A stretch of 64,000 bases of DNA, from the NCBI GenBank assembly GCA_942159475.1, contig OW804098.1, positions 9,774,406-9,838,405 on the forward strand, read 5' to 3'. The stretch comes from Sthenelais limicola (taxonomy: Eukaryota; Annelida; Polychaeta; Phyllodocida; Sigalionidae). The position numbers and the translations under genes are program-made. Positions 10,996 through 22,786 of this stretch are shown piece by piece. Below the pieces are notes generated by a model. The model did no database searches. It was not told the origin of the DNA and saw nothing but the letters and a program-made list of their open reading frames with translations. Each line of letters begins with the position of its first letter. Position 1 is the stretch's first letter.

Positions 10996-12244
10996 TATAT
11001 CAAATTGAAGCTAGGAGAGTCAAGCATTTACAGTCCAGTGGGAAGTTCCTGCATGCGCTATGTTTGCTCTGTGTGACTGTAGGTGGTTGTAGGTGCAATT
11101 TTAGCATTCATGGGTCAGCGGGAAGTTTCTGCATGACCCACATGTATTCCATATATGTCTCTTGGTTTTATTGAGTGCAAGTATGAAGGTTTCAAATGTT
11201 GGTATGTCTGGTAAATGTTGGTATTTTTGGGACTGGGCAAGATTGTTCCGGTTTGGCTCCTTGGTAGCATGGGGCATTCTTTGAATGAGTATGAATTCCT
11301 TTATTAGAAAGTGTTCCCATGGCTACACCCCTGGGCCCCGACCCACCCACCATCCATATATAACTATCAAATGTAACTATCATTTCGATGTGATTAGTTC
11401 CTATATTTAGTTACATTAAATAGTCATGCACCTAGATAAAAAAAACACACTAGACACAGCGCCAGGCAGAATATCATTACAGATGCTGTGAGCTTTGGTC
11501 TTGACAAATAGTCATGTCTTGCTGTATAAAAATCTTGAATAAAAAAAAATATTTTGATTACTAATTTACTATTTGGCCCTGCATTGCCACATGTGTTCAT
11601 GTGTCCGCCTAGTTTAATCGAGGGAGAGTATCCCCACACCGACAGACAGTGATACTTAAATATCTACTTAATATTTGAAATGTCCTCTATTTAAATATCA
11701 CTTATTATACCTGTTATAAACTATATTTTGTTTACCAGATCTGTAAATTGTTCAGTCTGGTTCAAACCAGAATGTTGTCTCCACAGACAAAGTTACTTCA
11801 AATGTACTCTAGTTAGATATCACTCAGATGAGGCCTAAAAAAATAAATAAATAAATAAATAAATAAATAAGAAGAAATTTTGGCTGTGACCAAGGAAACA
11901 ACGGTTTCCCCCAAATCCCTTAATTCTATTAGAAGCAAAGTCCTAAACAACCCCCCAGCCCCACCCCACACACATCCTCACTTCGATCCCCTCTTCTATA
12001 ACAATGAGAATCCAGAAGTATTAACCATAAAGCCCAACATGGCTACTAAAAGTTATGGTAAAAGATAGTAAAGAGGCACAAAGCCTTTATGTAAAATAAA
12101 ATGTAAAATGTGATGGTTTTTTTACTGTCGCTCACCAGCAGGTCTTTTCGCTCAAGCGATTCAATTCCAAATTCTTGTATACACATCTAACAGTAGCAGA
12201 ATAGGAATAGGGCGGCCCCTCCAGATACAAATTAAAGAGTTATG
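10996..12244. other. Unassigned spacer with AAAT microsatellite
   Basis: No gene recognised. An (AAAT)n run lies near 11838-11870. A text block GGGAAGTTYCTGCATG occurs twice (near 11041 and 11120). Confidence 0.5.
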
Positions 12245-12367
12245 TGGGTCAGATTTTCAGAAAATGTACAATTGGCAGCTCTACACATTTAGTAAATTCT
12301 CCTAAATTAGGCTAAAAAATTTTGAATACCGGGAATATCTGAGTACATTTTCTGAAAATCTGATCCA
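12245..12367 (+). repeat. Family A element, internal deletion
   Basis: Both terminal repeats are present, but only 123 bp separate the outer ends. The text jumps from TATCTGAGTA directly to CATTTTCTGAAAATCTGATC. This is a deletion derivative of the ~237 bp form. Confidence 0.85.
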
Positions 12368-14280
12368 TTTAGAAGCTGTGTAGCAAAACAGACATAATCC
12401 TCCAAAACGCTGGTCAAATTGGACTGATGATTGAATGTAAACAGTTATCAAATTATTGTATGTCAATTACGAAGTAGACAGTATACCTGTAATACAGGAA
12501 TACGAATGATTCTCGAATGACTCTTGAATCTCAACAACTCAAGGCCTGTAATGCCTTACTAATTGAAAGATTGAGATATCGATACTGTAGGAAACTGCCT
12601 TATTAATATAATTGTATGCATTTGGATTGTACATAATTCTACGTATGTAGTTGGGGGTGACTTTTCTTAAAAGTCTTACATTATATTATACTATCTGATA
12701 CTAGATGAATATATTTTGACGGATTAGTACACTTTGAATTGTCTAAATTTACAAACTTTGCATAATTATCATATCAATTAAGTATCATGGCTGTATAATA
12801 CCAAAACTAAAGGACACATGTACTGACATTATGGACGAATTGAATATTCTGTCAATCTAAAATGTAGTAAATGAATAACCGCGAAAATTGAAGTACTAAG
12901 TAGAAAGTGTGGAAGGATGATAAATGTACGAATATAACGATGGCAACCTGTACTGGTTGGCCTAAAGTAGAAGTACTCTAAAATGACTCTGTATTTCATC
13001 TATGAGGATACTAGTAGAATATTGTTCAAACTTCACAAATATTCATGATGTAAAAATGATGTAAAATGATTCTTAAAACAATTGATGTAACTGGATAATT
13101 AACTGATTCAAATTATTTTAAGGACTAGCCGGAAGATCTATTCGCAGCCGCGTATAGACGTCAAGCCCGATTCATATTTTCTGTAACTGTATAATGATTG
13201 ATTGAATAAAAATTCTTAGATATATATAAATGACTCTTGGACTTGGGTTGGAAAAGAATGGAAAAAAACGTAAAAAATATTTTGCTTTTTACTGACACTA
13301 ACTGAGAGTGAAGGTTTAGGTAATCTAGAAGTAAACGTGCCTGTGCTATGTCATGCCCCATTAAGCCCCATTATTATAGTCCCCTCAACTCACCCCACCC
13401 ACCCAGACCTATCTGACGGCTTGGTAATTGATGCCCAAGACACATGTCCATGTCTATAGTGTTATATCATATTACGCAACATTATACAATGATTGCATAA
13501 CAATGATTAACCACATTATTATTAATATTTCAAATTATCATTAACACTAATTAGTACTTATTAAATTAATTAATTGCAGTACTATGCAAGTCTAGTAAGA
13601 GGCTCAGGTAACATCAGAGTTCATATAGAAATGTATCAGCCTATCGCCAACAGCCACGACCATTCTACAACTCATGTGTATCATTTGTATAATAAAATAG
13701 TCAGTCGGATCTTGGGATCTCAAGCTTCTGGTCTCTATTTATTTCTCCTTCTACAATAGCTCGACAATATTCTAAATATATATTCAAGTTATAAACCAAG
13801 TTATAACACTGGTGGGGAACCCGGGCATATTACGTAATATGATATAACAATACGAAACCATGCATTAATCCACAATTCACCATTCAGAGCTATTTCTTTT
13901 AAATCAAAGAAGTACCTATGTAGACTAGCATCAAGTCCCTCTGCCTATCTCAATGAGCGCACACAGCAAAGGCCTTACTGATGCGTGGGCGTCCGCTAGG
14001 CAGATTGATTCCTCAGTCGAGGACGTTGTGACTCTAATACGGTAGTTTTAATTCTTTTTCCTACTTTTGTTAATGAAAAAAAAACAAATCAAAGACTTAT
14101 CCAAGTCTAGTACCTATGTAAGATGGTTAAAACATGATGGTACAGGTTCGGTATATTATATGGTATAGAACTTAATGAGAAAAAAAAATGATTGAATGCG
14201 AGACAAGATTCCAAAAATATATACTGAGAGGATGATGTTGTGTGTTCCGAAGAAAATGGCTGAATTTTATTATTGCCTGA
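12368..14280. other. Unassigned AT-rich spacer
   Basis: No gene recognised. At 13785-13823 the text TTCAAGTTATAAACCAAGTT, then ATAACACTGGTGGGGAACCCGG, resembles an LTR end followed by a primer-binding site. A related text without the GGTGG part is at 52902-52930. This may be an LTR relic. Confidence 0.4.
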
Positions 14281-14316
14281 CTAGCAAATACCCGTGCTTC
14301 GCACAGGATTTGCTAG
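14281..14316. repeat. Short hairpin CTAGCAAAT...ATTTGCTAG
   Basis: CTAGCAAATACCCGTGC, a TTC loop and GCACAGGATTTGCTAG form a nearly perfect 36 bp stem-loop. It looks like the tip of a dispersed repeat; no second copy is in the window. Confidence 0.6.
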
Positions 14317-14709
14317 TGGGACAGTAGGGCCCACATCTTCCCACTCTCCTTGTTCCCTCTCCAACCATCTTTCTCTTTCAAGTTGTCTCTGTAAGTTAAT
14401 ATCTGTACTAACATTCATACCTCAAATGGAACCCTGTTAAGATGTTTTTTTGTCACTTTTGTATTGTTGTTGCCTCCCATTCCCTCCCCCCGCCCCTCTC
14501 CCCCTCCCCCCTCCCGCGGTATCTGACAATAACTCTTACTTGACCATCCTTTACATGTTACTTACATTAGTTGTTTCCTTTAGAAAACCCAAAATCCGAA
14601 AAAACATGAATGTAAACTGTCAACAGTTACTGATTCTGGTTCTTTAAAGCTGTATTCTCAGCTATTAAGACAAAACAAATCTTACCAAATTCACTCAGAT
14701 TATGACTTA
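14317..14709. other. Unassigned spacer
   Basis: C-rich stretch at 14470-14520; otherwise nothing recognised. Confidence 0.45.
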
Positions 14710-14945
14710 TGGGTCTGATTGTCAGGAAATGTACAATTGGCCTTCACCAATCCTCTGAAATAACCCACATTTAAGGCAGAAATGAGCTTCAAAATGCAGT
14801 TTAACATAACAGAACTGATACTTTAAATCAATGCGATACCAAATAACTCAGATTTACCCGGTGTTCATCTTTTTTCAGTCTAATTTATCCCAATTTCCTA
14901 AACATGTAGAGTTGCTAATTGTACATTTTCTGAAAATCTGACCCA
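14710..14945 (-). repeat. Family A element, full copy
   Basis: Full reverse copy of the subtype with ACCCGGTGTTCATC in the middle. The left tip is mutated (TGGGTCTGATTGTCAGGAAA); the right tip is intact. Confidence 0.85.
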
Positions 14946-15470
14946 TATACAAGATCAAAGCATCCATATTGGTCTATGGCAGTAATAACTGTAGAAGTTC
15001 AGTCATACAAATATCCCATGGCATAGCACCCAGTGCCAAGCAAATGACCATCGAGCCGAATCTTAGTTTATTGCGGAAGATCGTGACATGAAGGGTTTAT
15101 TCTTGAGAGTAAATGTTCTGCATGAAACCAGTAAGTGCATTATTAACTCTCTGGTGTGTTGCCAACACCAACACTTTCTTCCACCCACTCTCATTGCCAA
15201 CTCCAAACAACTTACTTCTGACGCCTGTCCCATCTGATTCAAGGCTGCCATAAAAGGGGACCACCCATTTTCTTTTTTATGAATTATATTTAACTTCAAT
15301 TTAGGTTTTCACCTATACTCTTATGAGACTCATGAACATTTCAGTTTCAGTGAATCCCAAACGACTCTTTTTATTAAATGTTCTAAACAAGTTCAGAACC
15401 CAGTTTCAATATTACTAAACATTTTCATCTAACATCTAAGTGATTTAGAAATCACTTCATAAAGTCTCTC
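14946..15470. other. Unassigned spacer
   Basis: One 78-codon minus-strand frame (15063-15299) resembles nothing I recognise and has no splice or context support. Otherwise nothing. Confidence 0.45.
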
Positions 15471-15964
15471 TTCTCTCTCTCTCCCTCTCTCTCTCTCTCT
15501 CTCCCTCTCTCCCTCTCCTCCCTCTCCCTCTCCTCTCTCTCTCTCTCTCCCCTCTCTCTCTCCTCTCTCTCCCTCTCCTCCCTCTCTCTCCCTCTCTCCC
15601 TCTCTCTCTCCTCTCTCTCCCTCTCCTCCCTCTCTCTCCCTCTCTCCCTCACCTCTCTCTCTCTCTCCCTCTCTCTCTCTCCCTCTCTCTCTCTCCCTCT
15701 CTCTCTCCCTCTCCTCTCTCTCCCTCTCCTCTCTCTCTCCCTCTCTCCCTCTCTCTCTCTCCCTCTCTCTCTCTCCCTCTCTCTCTCTCTCCCTCTCTCT
15801 CTCCCTCTCCTCTCTCTCTCTCCCTCTCTCTCTCTCCCTCTAGCTCTCTCTCTCTCCCTCTCTCTCCCTCTAGCTCTCTCTCTCCCTCTCTCTCTCTCTC
15901 CCTCTAGCTCTCTCTCTCTCCCTCTCTCTCTCGCTTCTCTCTCTCCCTCTCTCTCTCTCTCTCC

Positions 15965-15995
<31 letters not shown>

Positions 15996-16010
15996 CTCTC
16001 CCTCTCTCTC

Positions 16011-16044
<34 letters not shown>
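15471..16044. repeat. (CTCTCTCTCC)n tract, ~575 bp
   Basis: Long uninterrupted CT/CCCT simple repeat. The Arg/Glu-rich 239-codon minus-strand frame across it is an artefact of the repeat and runs on into the adjoining A element. Confidence 0.95.
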
Positions 16045-16047
<3 letters not shown>

Positions 16048-16072
16048 GACTAAATTTAGCTTTAAAATTATA

Positions 16073-16311
16073 TGGGTCAAGTTTTTCAGAAAATGTACAA
16101 TACGCCTTCACCAATCCTGTCAAATAAGCCACATTTAAGACAAAAATGAGCTTCAAAATGCACTTTAACATAACAGAACTGATATGTTAAATCAATGTGA
16201 TACCAAATATACTCAGATAGACCTGGTATTCGTCATTTTTTCAGCCTAATTTAGTAGAAGTTCCTAAATGTGTAGAGCTGCTAATTGTACATTTTCTGAA
16301 AATCTGACCCA
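16073..16311 (-). repeat. Family A element, full copy
   Basis: Full reverse copy just after the CT tract. Its left tip reads TGGGTCAAGTTTTTCAGAAA and its right tip is intact. Confidence 0.85.
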
Positions 16312-16572
16312 CATGTGCATGGTTGCCATGGCAAAAGATGAAAGGCACAGTCTTGGGTCGTGAATCATAGATTTTTGATTAGCAGCCAAAACAAATTATT
16401 GAGGTGTGTCTAGTGCAACGGTCGGAAAATATGAGAGAGCAAACCAGTGGAAGTGTGTGCAACACAAGTGAAGGAAGAATATGACACAAACCCGAGATGG
16501 TGTTCACTGATATTTTCCTTCAAGATTATGCTTTAATGAAATTGCGGTCAGAGTTTGAGATCAATGCCCGTT

Positions 16573-16922
16573 AATAGGGGATTTGCATAGCCGCCATTGT
16601 GAATCTTCATTTGCATGGAATTATGGGACTAGTAGTACATTCTAAAATCTATAGTAAACATGCCCTGTTCAGCATAGGATATTTATCAAAGCTCTAATGT
16701 CAATATCTATGTGTTATACATGTTCCCATGACACAAGTCCCCATCTTTCCCATCATACATCTAGTTTTCATAGACAATTAATAAAAGCTATGATATTGGT
16801 GAAAACGTTCTTCCAATTTTTGATAAGAATGTTGTCAAATACTTGTATGTCAGATTTCATGAAAATCCATCCCAGGATGCACTGTAACAGACATGCGCAG
16901 TGGCACATGCAAGTCCCCTATT
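16573..16922 (+). mobile_element. Family B element, copy 2
   Basis: 350 bp with ends AATAGGGGATTTGCATAGCC and CATGCAAGTCCCCTATT. GTT flanks both ends, which could be a 3 bp target duplication, but other copies do not repeat this. Confidence 0.8.
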
Positions 16923-17714
16923 GTTGAGGGACGATCGAGTGACTCAGTATTCAAGCATATTATTGAATTATCATAAATTTACCTAGGCCTATACATGTGT
17001 GTGAATTTGCTTAATTTTTTTTTTAACAAAATTAATTTTATTTCGTAGATATTTCACAATCTGTGATACGTTTCAAACATAAAAACATAAATTTAGAAAC
17101 ATAGGCAATATTTATAATTAAAACGTTATTCATGCATTGAATTTCATTGAAGTATTTTTTTTAAGATTTAGCAATTTCTTCTCAATTTACATAATCAAAT
17201 AAGACACAGTCAATGGGCACGGTTAGGCGTTAGGGCCTTCCATGTTCAACATTACAGAAGACATTACAGAATCCATTTTTTAGTACATTTTTTGGCCTCC
17301 TAAAAACATAGTTATGATGAATTAGTATGATAAATGGTAAATATATTTAGATATAAATAGTAAAGATTGTAGAGGATTTAATTATACGTTAATCAACCAC
17401 TTTCATACATCTCCATTAATCATCGCTTCCCTAAGAGGAATTGTACGTGAAATGACAGTTTATGATCACACACTAATTATTTTATCTAGATGTAAACCCT
17501 ATAAATTCAGGGTGTGGGGGAAGACCGGGTCTGACCCGAACCACGTTAACTATGGCCATACCAGTTATTAACCTCAATAAATTTTGTTCAAAAATATATA
17601 TTTTCAAAACAAGGGGTCTCAGTTGTGTCTTTGAATAAAATTGTTTCTACATCCTGTGGGAAGCTCCATACCAAAGGGGACATTTTGTGGCATGATCTGA
17701 AGTAAACAGCCTAA
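16923..17714. other. Unassigned AT-rich spacer
   Basis: No gene recognised. It carries a ~45 bp block near 17510-17550 (GAAGACCGGGTCTGACCCGA) shared with about 9645. Confidence 0.45.
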
Positions 17715-17890
17715 TTGTTGCACTTAGTCCACCCACTACCTAGTCAACGTGTGAAAAACAACCTGTCCAAGGTCACCCATTTATATGTGGTACAAACATT
17801 ACTTTTTGTTATTATTAAACTTCACAGTCGCTCCGGTTCCCTCAGGCGATGCCGACAGGGCGTCGACTGTTTTTGGTAGAAATGGGACTG
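17715..17890 (+). repeat. Direct duplication, copy 1
   Basis: AATTGTTGCACTTAGTCCAC onward for ~175 bp repeats at 18125-18300 in the same direction with few changes. A family A copy fills the space between, so the two copies bracket it. Confidence 0.8.
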
Positions 17891-18118
17891 ATTCTCAGAA
17901 AATGTACAATTCACCTTCACCAATCTTCTCAAATAGTCCAAATTTCAGACAAAAATAAAGTTCAAATACAGTTCGACCTAACCAAACAGATTGCTAGAAT
18001 CAATGCAATGCCAAATATACTCGAATTTACCTAGTATTGACCAAATTACAGCTTAATTTAGCAGAATTTACTAAATGTGTAGAGCTGCCAATTGTACATT
18101 TTCTGAAAATCTGACCCA
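17883..18118 (-). repeat. Family A element, full copy
   Basis: Reverse copy of the CAAATTACAGC subtype between the two direct duplicates. The left tip is degraded (TGGGACTGATTCTCAGAAAA). Confidence 0.85.
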
Positions 18119-18124
18119 TGTACT

Positions 18125-18300
18125 AGTTGTTGCACTTAGTCCACCCACTACCTAGTCAACGTGTGAAAAACAACCTGTCCAAGGTCACCCATTTATATGT
18201 GGTACAAACATTACTTTTTATTATTATTTTAACTCCACGTTCGCTCCGGTTCACTCAGGCGATGCTGCTAGGGCGTAGAATGTTTTTGGTGGAAATATGT
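18125..18300 (+). repeat. Direct duplication, copy 2
   Basis: Second copy of the ~175 bp block (shared GCTCCGGTTCNCTCAGGCGA near its end), about 410 bp downstream of the first. Confidence 0.8.
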
Positions 18301-18366
18301 CTCATTCCCAGGCATTTATGGCTCCCCTTTCCGCCATAACTGACACTACTAAAACAACTTCCCTTA

Positions 18367-18603
18367 TGGGTCAGATTTTCAGAAAATACACAATTGGCAG
18401 CTCTACACATTTAGGACATTTTGCTAAATTAGGCTGAAAAATGATGAGTACCAGGTATATCTGGGTATATTTGGTATCGCATTGATTTAAAGTATCCGTT
18501 CTGTTATGTTAAACTATGTTTTGAAGCTCATTTTTGTCTTAAATGTGGGTTATTTGAGAGGATTGGTGAAGGTGAATTGTACATTTTCTGAAAATCTAAC
18601 CCT
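18367..18603 (+). repeat. Family A element, full copy
   Basis: Full copy, right tip TCTAACCCTT. It abuts arm 2 of the inverted duplication, as the A copy at 8348 abuts arm 1. Confidence 0.85.
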
Positions 18604-19161
18604 TATAATCCTCCCGGTCTCCCACACTGCTTGTGTTTTTTTGGTATTTTTGTTCACACGAGAACTTTATTACTGTGCTCCTGCAGCCGTGACCCGTGAC
18701 TCTACAATATTAAAAAGTAATATACTCCCCCATGAATGTTGTACTTGAGTAAAAAGAGATGTTCATAATTTTTTTCCTGACATTTGTTTTTTTATTCAGG
18801 CAAAAGACAACAGTTACACTCTCACATGTCAATTATGATTTTCATTATGTCCTGAATAAGATGCAAATCTCTTACATTTCAGAGCTGCAGGGAAGAATTT
18901 AAGTAACAGTATTTCTTAACTGAATTAGGCTTATCATCTATCATATAACAAAATACAACTATTATGAATTGAAGGTATTTTGGTGAAGTTTCTCTACTTT
19001 ATATGAGTTCCTTAATTACGAGATGAGATGGGTATGAAGGTTCCTGGCTATTTGTTTAATAATCAATACATGTACGGGGAGGTTGGTGAGATTGGTTGGT
19101 TATATGATATATACAATTTGATAATTTTGTATAATCCTTAGAATATGAGTCTTTTCATTTG

Positions 19162-19380
19162 TGGGTCAAGTCTTCAGAGAATGTACAATTGGCCTTCATA
19201 AATCCCCTCAAATACCCTAAATTTTAGACAAGAATCACGTTCAAAATACAGATCAACATAACCAGACAGATTTATTGAATGAATACAATAGAGGATACAC
19301 TCAGATATACTCAGTATTTATCATTTTTCACTCGAATTTAGTCGAATTTGAAAGATTTGTAGAACTGTAGATTGTGATTT
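19162..19380 (-). repeat. Family A element, right end lost
   Basis: Reverse copy of the third subtype. Its last recognisable text is AGAACTGTAGATTGTGATTT; the right terminal repeat is missing. Confidence 0.75.
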
Positions 19381-20265
19381 TCCATTGATTCCATAGATTG
19401 TGATCTTACTACCGACCGACTTCCCTTAATCTGCCCCCCCCGACACCCCCACCCAGCTTCCCCCCACTACTTGTGGTTTTGTGTTGCTTTTTTCCTCTCT
19501 TGTGCCTGCATTTTCTATTTAGAAATAACCTAGTATAAATACAGGTTAACTAACGAGTGGGATGAAGGAGCGTGAATATTGCACGAATTACCTATTTTTT
19601 TTTTTTATTACAAATAAGGCCAAACATTTACAATTCACCTTTAGGAGAATACGCATACCCACGCTGTGGATATATTCCTGCTTTGCCTTCTATTCCATCT
19701 ATATTTTAAATATCCTCAAATTACAATATCAAAAAATATACGACAGCCTTCTATACACATCTTTGGCTACAATTACTTCTTACACATTGGTATATATGTT
19801 CTTGTATCATCCAATACATCAAATTCTCTTATATAATTCTTCAATACGTTCTAGATAATTCTTATGCAGCAACTTTTTCATTAGACACTCACAATTGCCT
19901 AGTCCTCAAAGGACTTTTATACATTAAAAACGGGGGAGATAGTAAAAAGAACTATTCATCTTTCAGAGATAAATATGTTCAGACCTCATCTTGTTCATCA
20001 ATAATCTTCCAATTGATATCTTTCCTTCAAGAGAAAAGCAAAAAATCTAAATTATGACTATTTCTTGTCAATTCAGGTAGATCATTTCATCTCTAGCCTA
20101 TGCTATCATGAAAATAGAAATAAATTGAGTAATAAATTTGGATTTTACCGGTAATCTTAGTAAAGAAATCACTAGTGAAATACGCACTATGCGTAAATCA
20201 CTCTAGATACGTTGTTTTCAGAACAAGTGCGCGTTTAATAAAGAGGTGTTCATCATTCATATATA

Positions 20266-20502
20266 TGGGTCAGATTTTCAGAAAATGTACAATCCGCCTT
20301 CACCAATCCTCTGAAATATCCCACATTTATGACAAAAATGAGCTTCAAAATGCAATTTAACTTAACAGAACTGATACTTTAAATCAATGCGATACCAAAT
20401 ATACTCAGATATACCCGGTATTCTTCATTTTTCAGCCTAATTTAGGAGAATTTCCTTAACTTGTAGAGCTACCAATTGTACATTTTCTGAAAATCTGACC
20501 CA
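20266..20502 (-). repeat. Family A element with visible empty site
   Basis: Full 237 bp copy inserted in an (AT)n run. The matching place in the inverted duplicate (near 7412) reads straight through CATTCATATATATATATCAT without the element. This filled/empty pair is direct evidence that family A moved as a unit and targets AT or TA steps. Confidence 0.9.
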
Positions 20503-20670
20503 TACATATCATTGTTTGAGGGTTTTTTCCAACACCGGATCTTTATTCAATACGACAACAAATACTGTTCAATCCCGGGAGATTTGGTAGAATTAATGTG
20601 ATGTCCCCCTAGCTGGGCCCACCCCCATCGTGCAAGGCGGATGCTCACAGTAAACGCTCCTTCTTATATG

Positions 20671-20907
20671 TGGGTCAGATTTTTAGAAAATGTACAATTG
20701 GCAGCTGTACATATTTAGTAAATTCTGCTAAATTAGGCTGCAATTTGGTCAATACTAGGTAGATTCGAGTCTATTCGGCATTGCATTGATTCTAGCAATC
20801 TGTTTGGTTAGGTTGAACTGTATTTTGAACTTTATTTTCATCTGAAATTTGGGTAATTTGAGAAGATTGGCGAAGTTGAATTGTACATTTTCTGAAAATC
20901 TGACCCA
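20671..20907 (+). repeat. Family A element, full copy
   Basis: Complete copy with near-perfect ends (TGGGTCAGATTTTTAGAAAA ... TTTTCTGAAAATCTGACCCA) of the GCAATTTGGTC subtype. Confidence 0.9.
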
Positions 20908-22271
20908 TATATATATGTTCATGTTTAAATTCAAGAAAACTTTCCTAATTTGTCTTTATGTAATACATATGGGTTATGTTTTGTTCCTTTTCTACCAACA
21001 GGCGGCAGGAAAACAAAGTTGTAAAAGCCCAGACGCAGGTTAAGGAAAATAAAAGTTTTTAAAAAAGAAAAACAAAATACTGTTCCTCTGAGCGGATAAC
21101 ATCGAGATTACATCTGCTCCATCTCTTCGTATGTGTTTTTAAAGCTGTTTTTTTCTACCATATCGGCCTAAAAATTGACTAAAAACTATTAATATTCAAT
21201 ATAATTAGAAAATTCTCTTTTCCTTCCTTAGAAGGTGTATTGCTACCTATCTAGCCGTGATTATCGCTAAGGTCAGCATAAAGCTTCCTCAAGATTTCTG
21301 ACCATTCTTCAATTACCGACGTTAGCTTATTTTGGTAAATATGACTCAGCATCTGGCGCTTATGCAGGGACTCCACTATGGGAAAACGGCAAAAAACGGC
21401 TGCGACGAATTTTTCGCGACGAAATATCTAGTTAGATATTATGCAATTGTTGGCAACAAATAAATGTGTTGCCGACAACCTATTTTACCCCTCTTCCACT
21501 AGTGATTTTTGTGCGCCGAATTTTTAGGCATGTCAGCGACACGTTTTGCCTGTCAGTGCCGTTTTTTTCTATAGTGGAGTTGCCCTATTCTGCTATAGCT
21601 GATCTTGTGCAATCCTCCTTTTCATTTGAATTTCAATACTATATTTATTATATTACTAATTGCTTTCTGAATGGTTGGAGAGATTCGGACACACAATGGA
21701 TTGTGCTGAAAAGAGGGAGTTGGAAAAAACAAACATTCCTGACTATTATGAACACTACTGTATCATATTAATGTTTATGTTTTAATCTAGTCCCATTTCA
21801 TCAGTTACAGATTACAGATAATGTTTTCAGCAGACCTACTTAAATATTATTCAATAAATCAATATACATACTGCTTACATTAATAAGAGTGATTCATATA
21901 CTTGATATGATTATAAAAAGACAATATGAAATATTATAAACCTCGATGGTACAGGCAAATCGTAAGAGACTTTCGCTTCAGCAATTACAGAATGAATAAC
22001 AAATTTAATAAAGAATAGTCTTTAAAGAACAATATCTGTTACAGTGCTGGCGCCTAGCGGTTGCTACCGATGATATATTTCCTCTAGGGCTGCCACCTGA
22101 CGGTTTATGGCCAGAAATGCTCAATAATTATTAATCATAAATAACAAACTTATCGAGCTAGGGTAACATCATCTCAAGGTCTAATAAAATAGTTAAAATT
22201 CCTTAGATCATTTGTACCCTTGGATTACTCAGATAAGCATAAATACATTGACAGGAATGAAATTTGGTACA
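20908..22271. other. Unassigned AT-rich spacer
   Basis: No gene recognised. A 101-codon plus-strand frame at 21466-21771 has no familiar motif and no context support. Confidence 0.45.
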
Positions 22272-22504
22272 TGTGTCAGATTTTCAGAAAATGTACAATA
22301 GGCAGCTTTACACATTAAGTTCTGATAAATTAGGCTGCAATTTGGTCAATACTTGGTAAATTCGAGTACATTCGGTATTGCATTGATTCTAGCAATCTGT
22401 TTGGTTAGGTTGAACTGTATTTTGAACTTTATTTTTGTCCGAAATTTGGTTTTTTTGAGAAGTTTGGCGAAGTTAAATTGTCCATTTTCCGAAAATCTGA
22501 CCCA
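22272..22504 (+). repeat. Family A element, full copy
   Basis: Full copy with a mutated left tip (TGTGTCAGATTTTCAGAAAA). Confidence 0.85.
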
Positions 22505-22524
22505 TATAACAAGAATGATTAGCA

Positions 22525-22680
22525 CTGTATGGATTACATTATGCCCAGTGTTATAACTCCTCTAGGTGGCTTTCACTTTAACGAACCATGGATACTGTAC
22601 TGTATGGAATCGTTATGTGTCTTTACATGTCCTCTTACTTTATTAACATTATTAACTAAGTCTAAGTCTAAGATTGGCGA
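22525..22680 (+). repeat. Dispersed repeat shared with 43152-43312
   Basis: The block containing CTCCTCTAGGTGGCTTTCAC and TATGGAATCGTTAT matches intron 3 of the CCP/EGF gene. At 43545 the longer copy ends in a (CTTAT)n-type tail, so it is probably the 3' part of a retroposon. Confidence 0.55.
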
Positions 22681-22786
22681 AGTTGAATACATAACATGAT
22701 GCATAACAACCTGAGAATGAAAGGATTTTGACCAAGGATTCTTTTGCCAAAGTATTTTGAAAAATATATTTTTTTTTGTGATTAGC

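Larger units (their letters stand above)
18605..20640 (-). repeat. Inverted ~1 kb duplication, arm 2
   Basis: 18605-18990 and 20100-20640 are the reverse complement of the blocks at 7950-8345 and 7292-7590. The second block holds a family A element (20266-20502) that the arm 1 block lacks, so arm 1 shows the empty site. The middle (19000-20100) is AT-rich and unassigned, apart from an A fragment. Confidence 0.65.

Noticed and set aside
15452..16171. 239-codon Arg/Glu frame, minus strand
   Set aside because: An artefact of the CT repeat joined to the end of a family A element.
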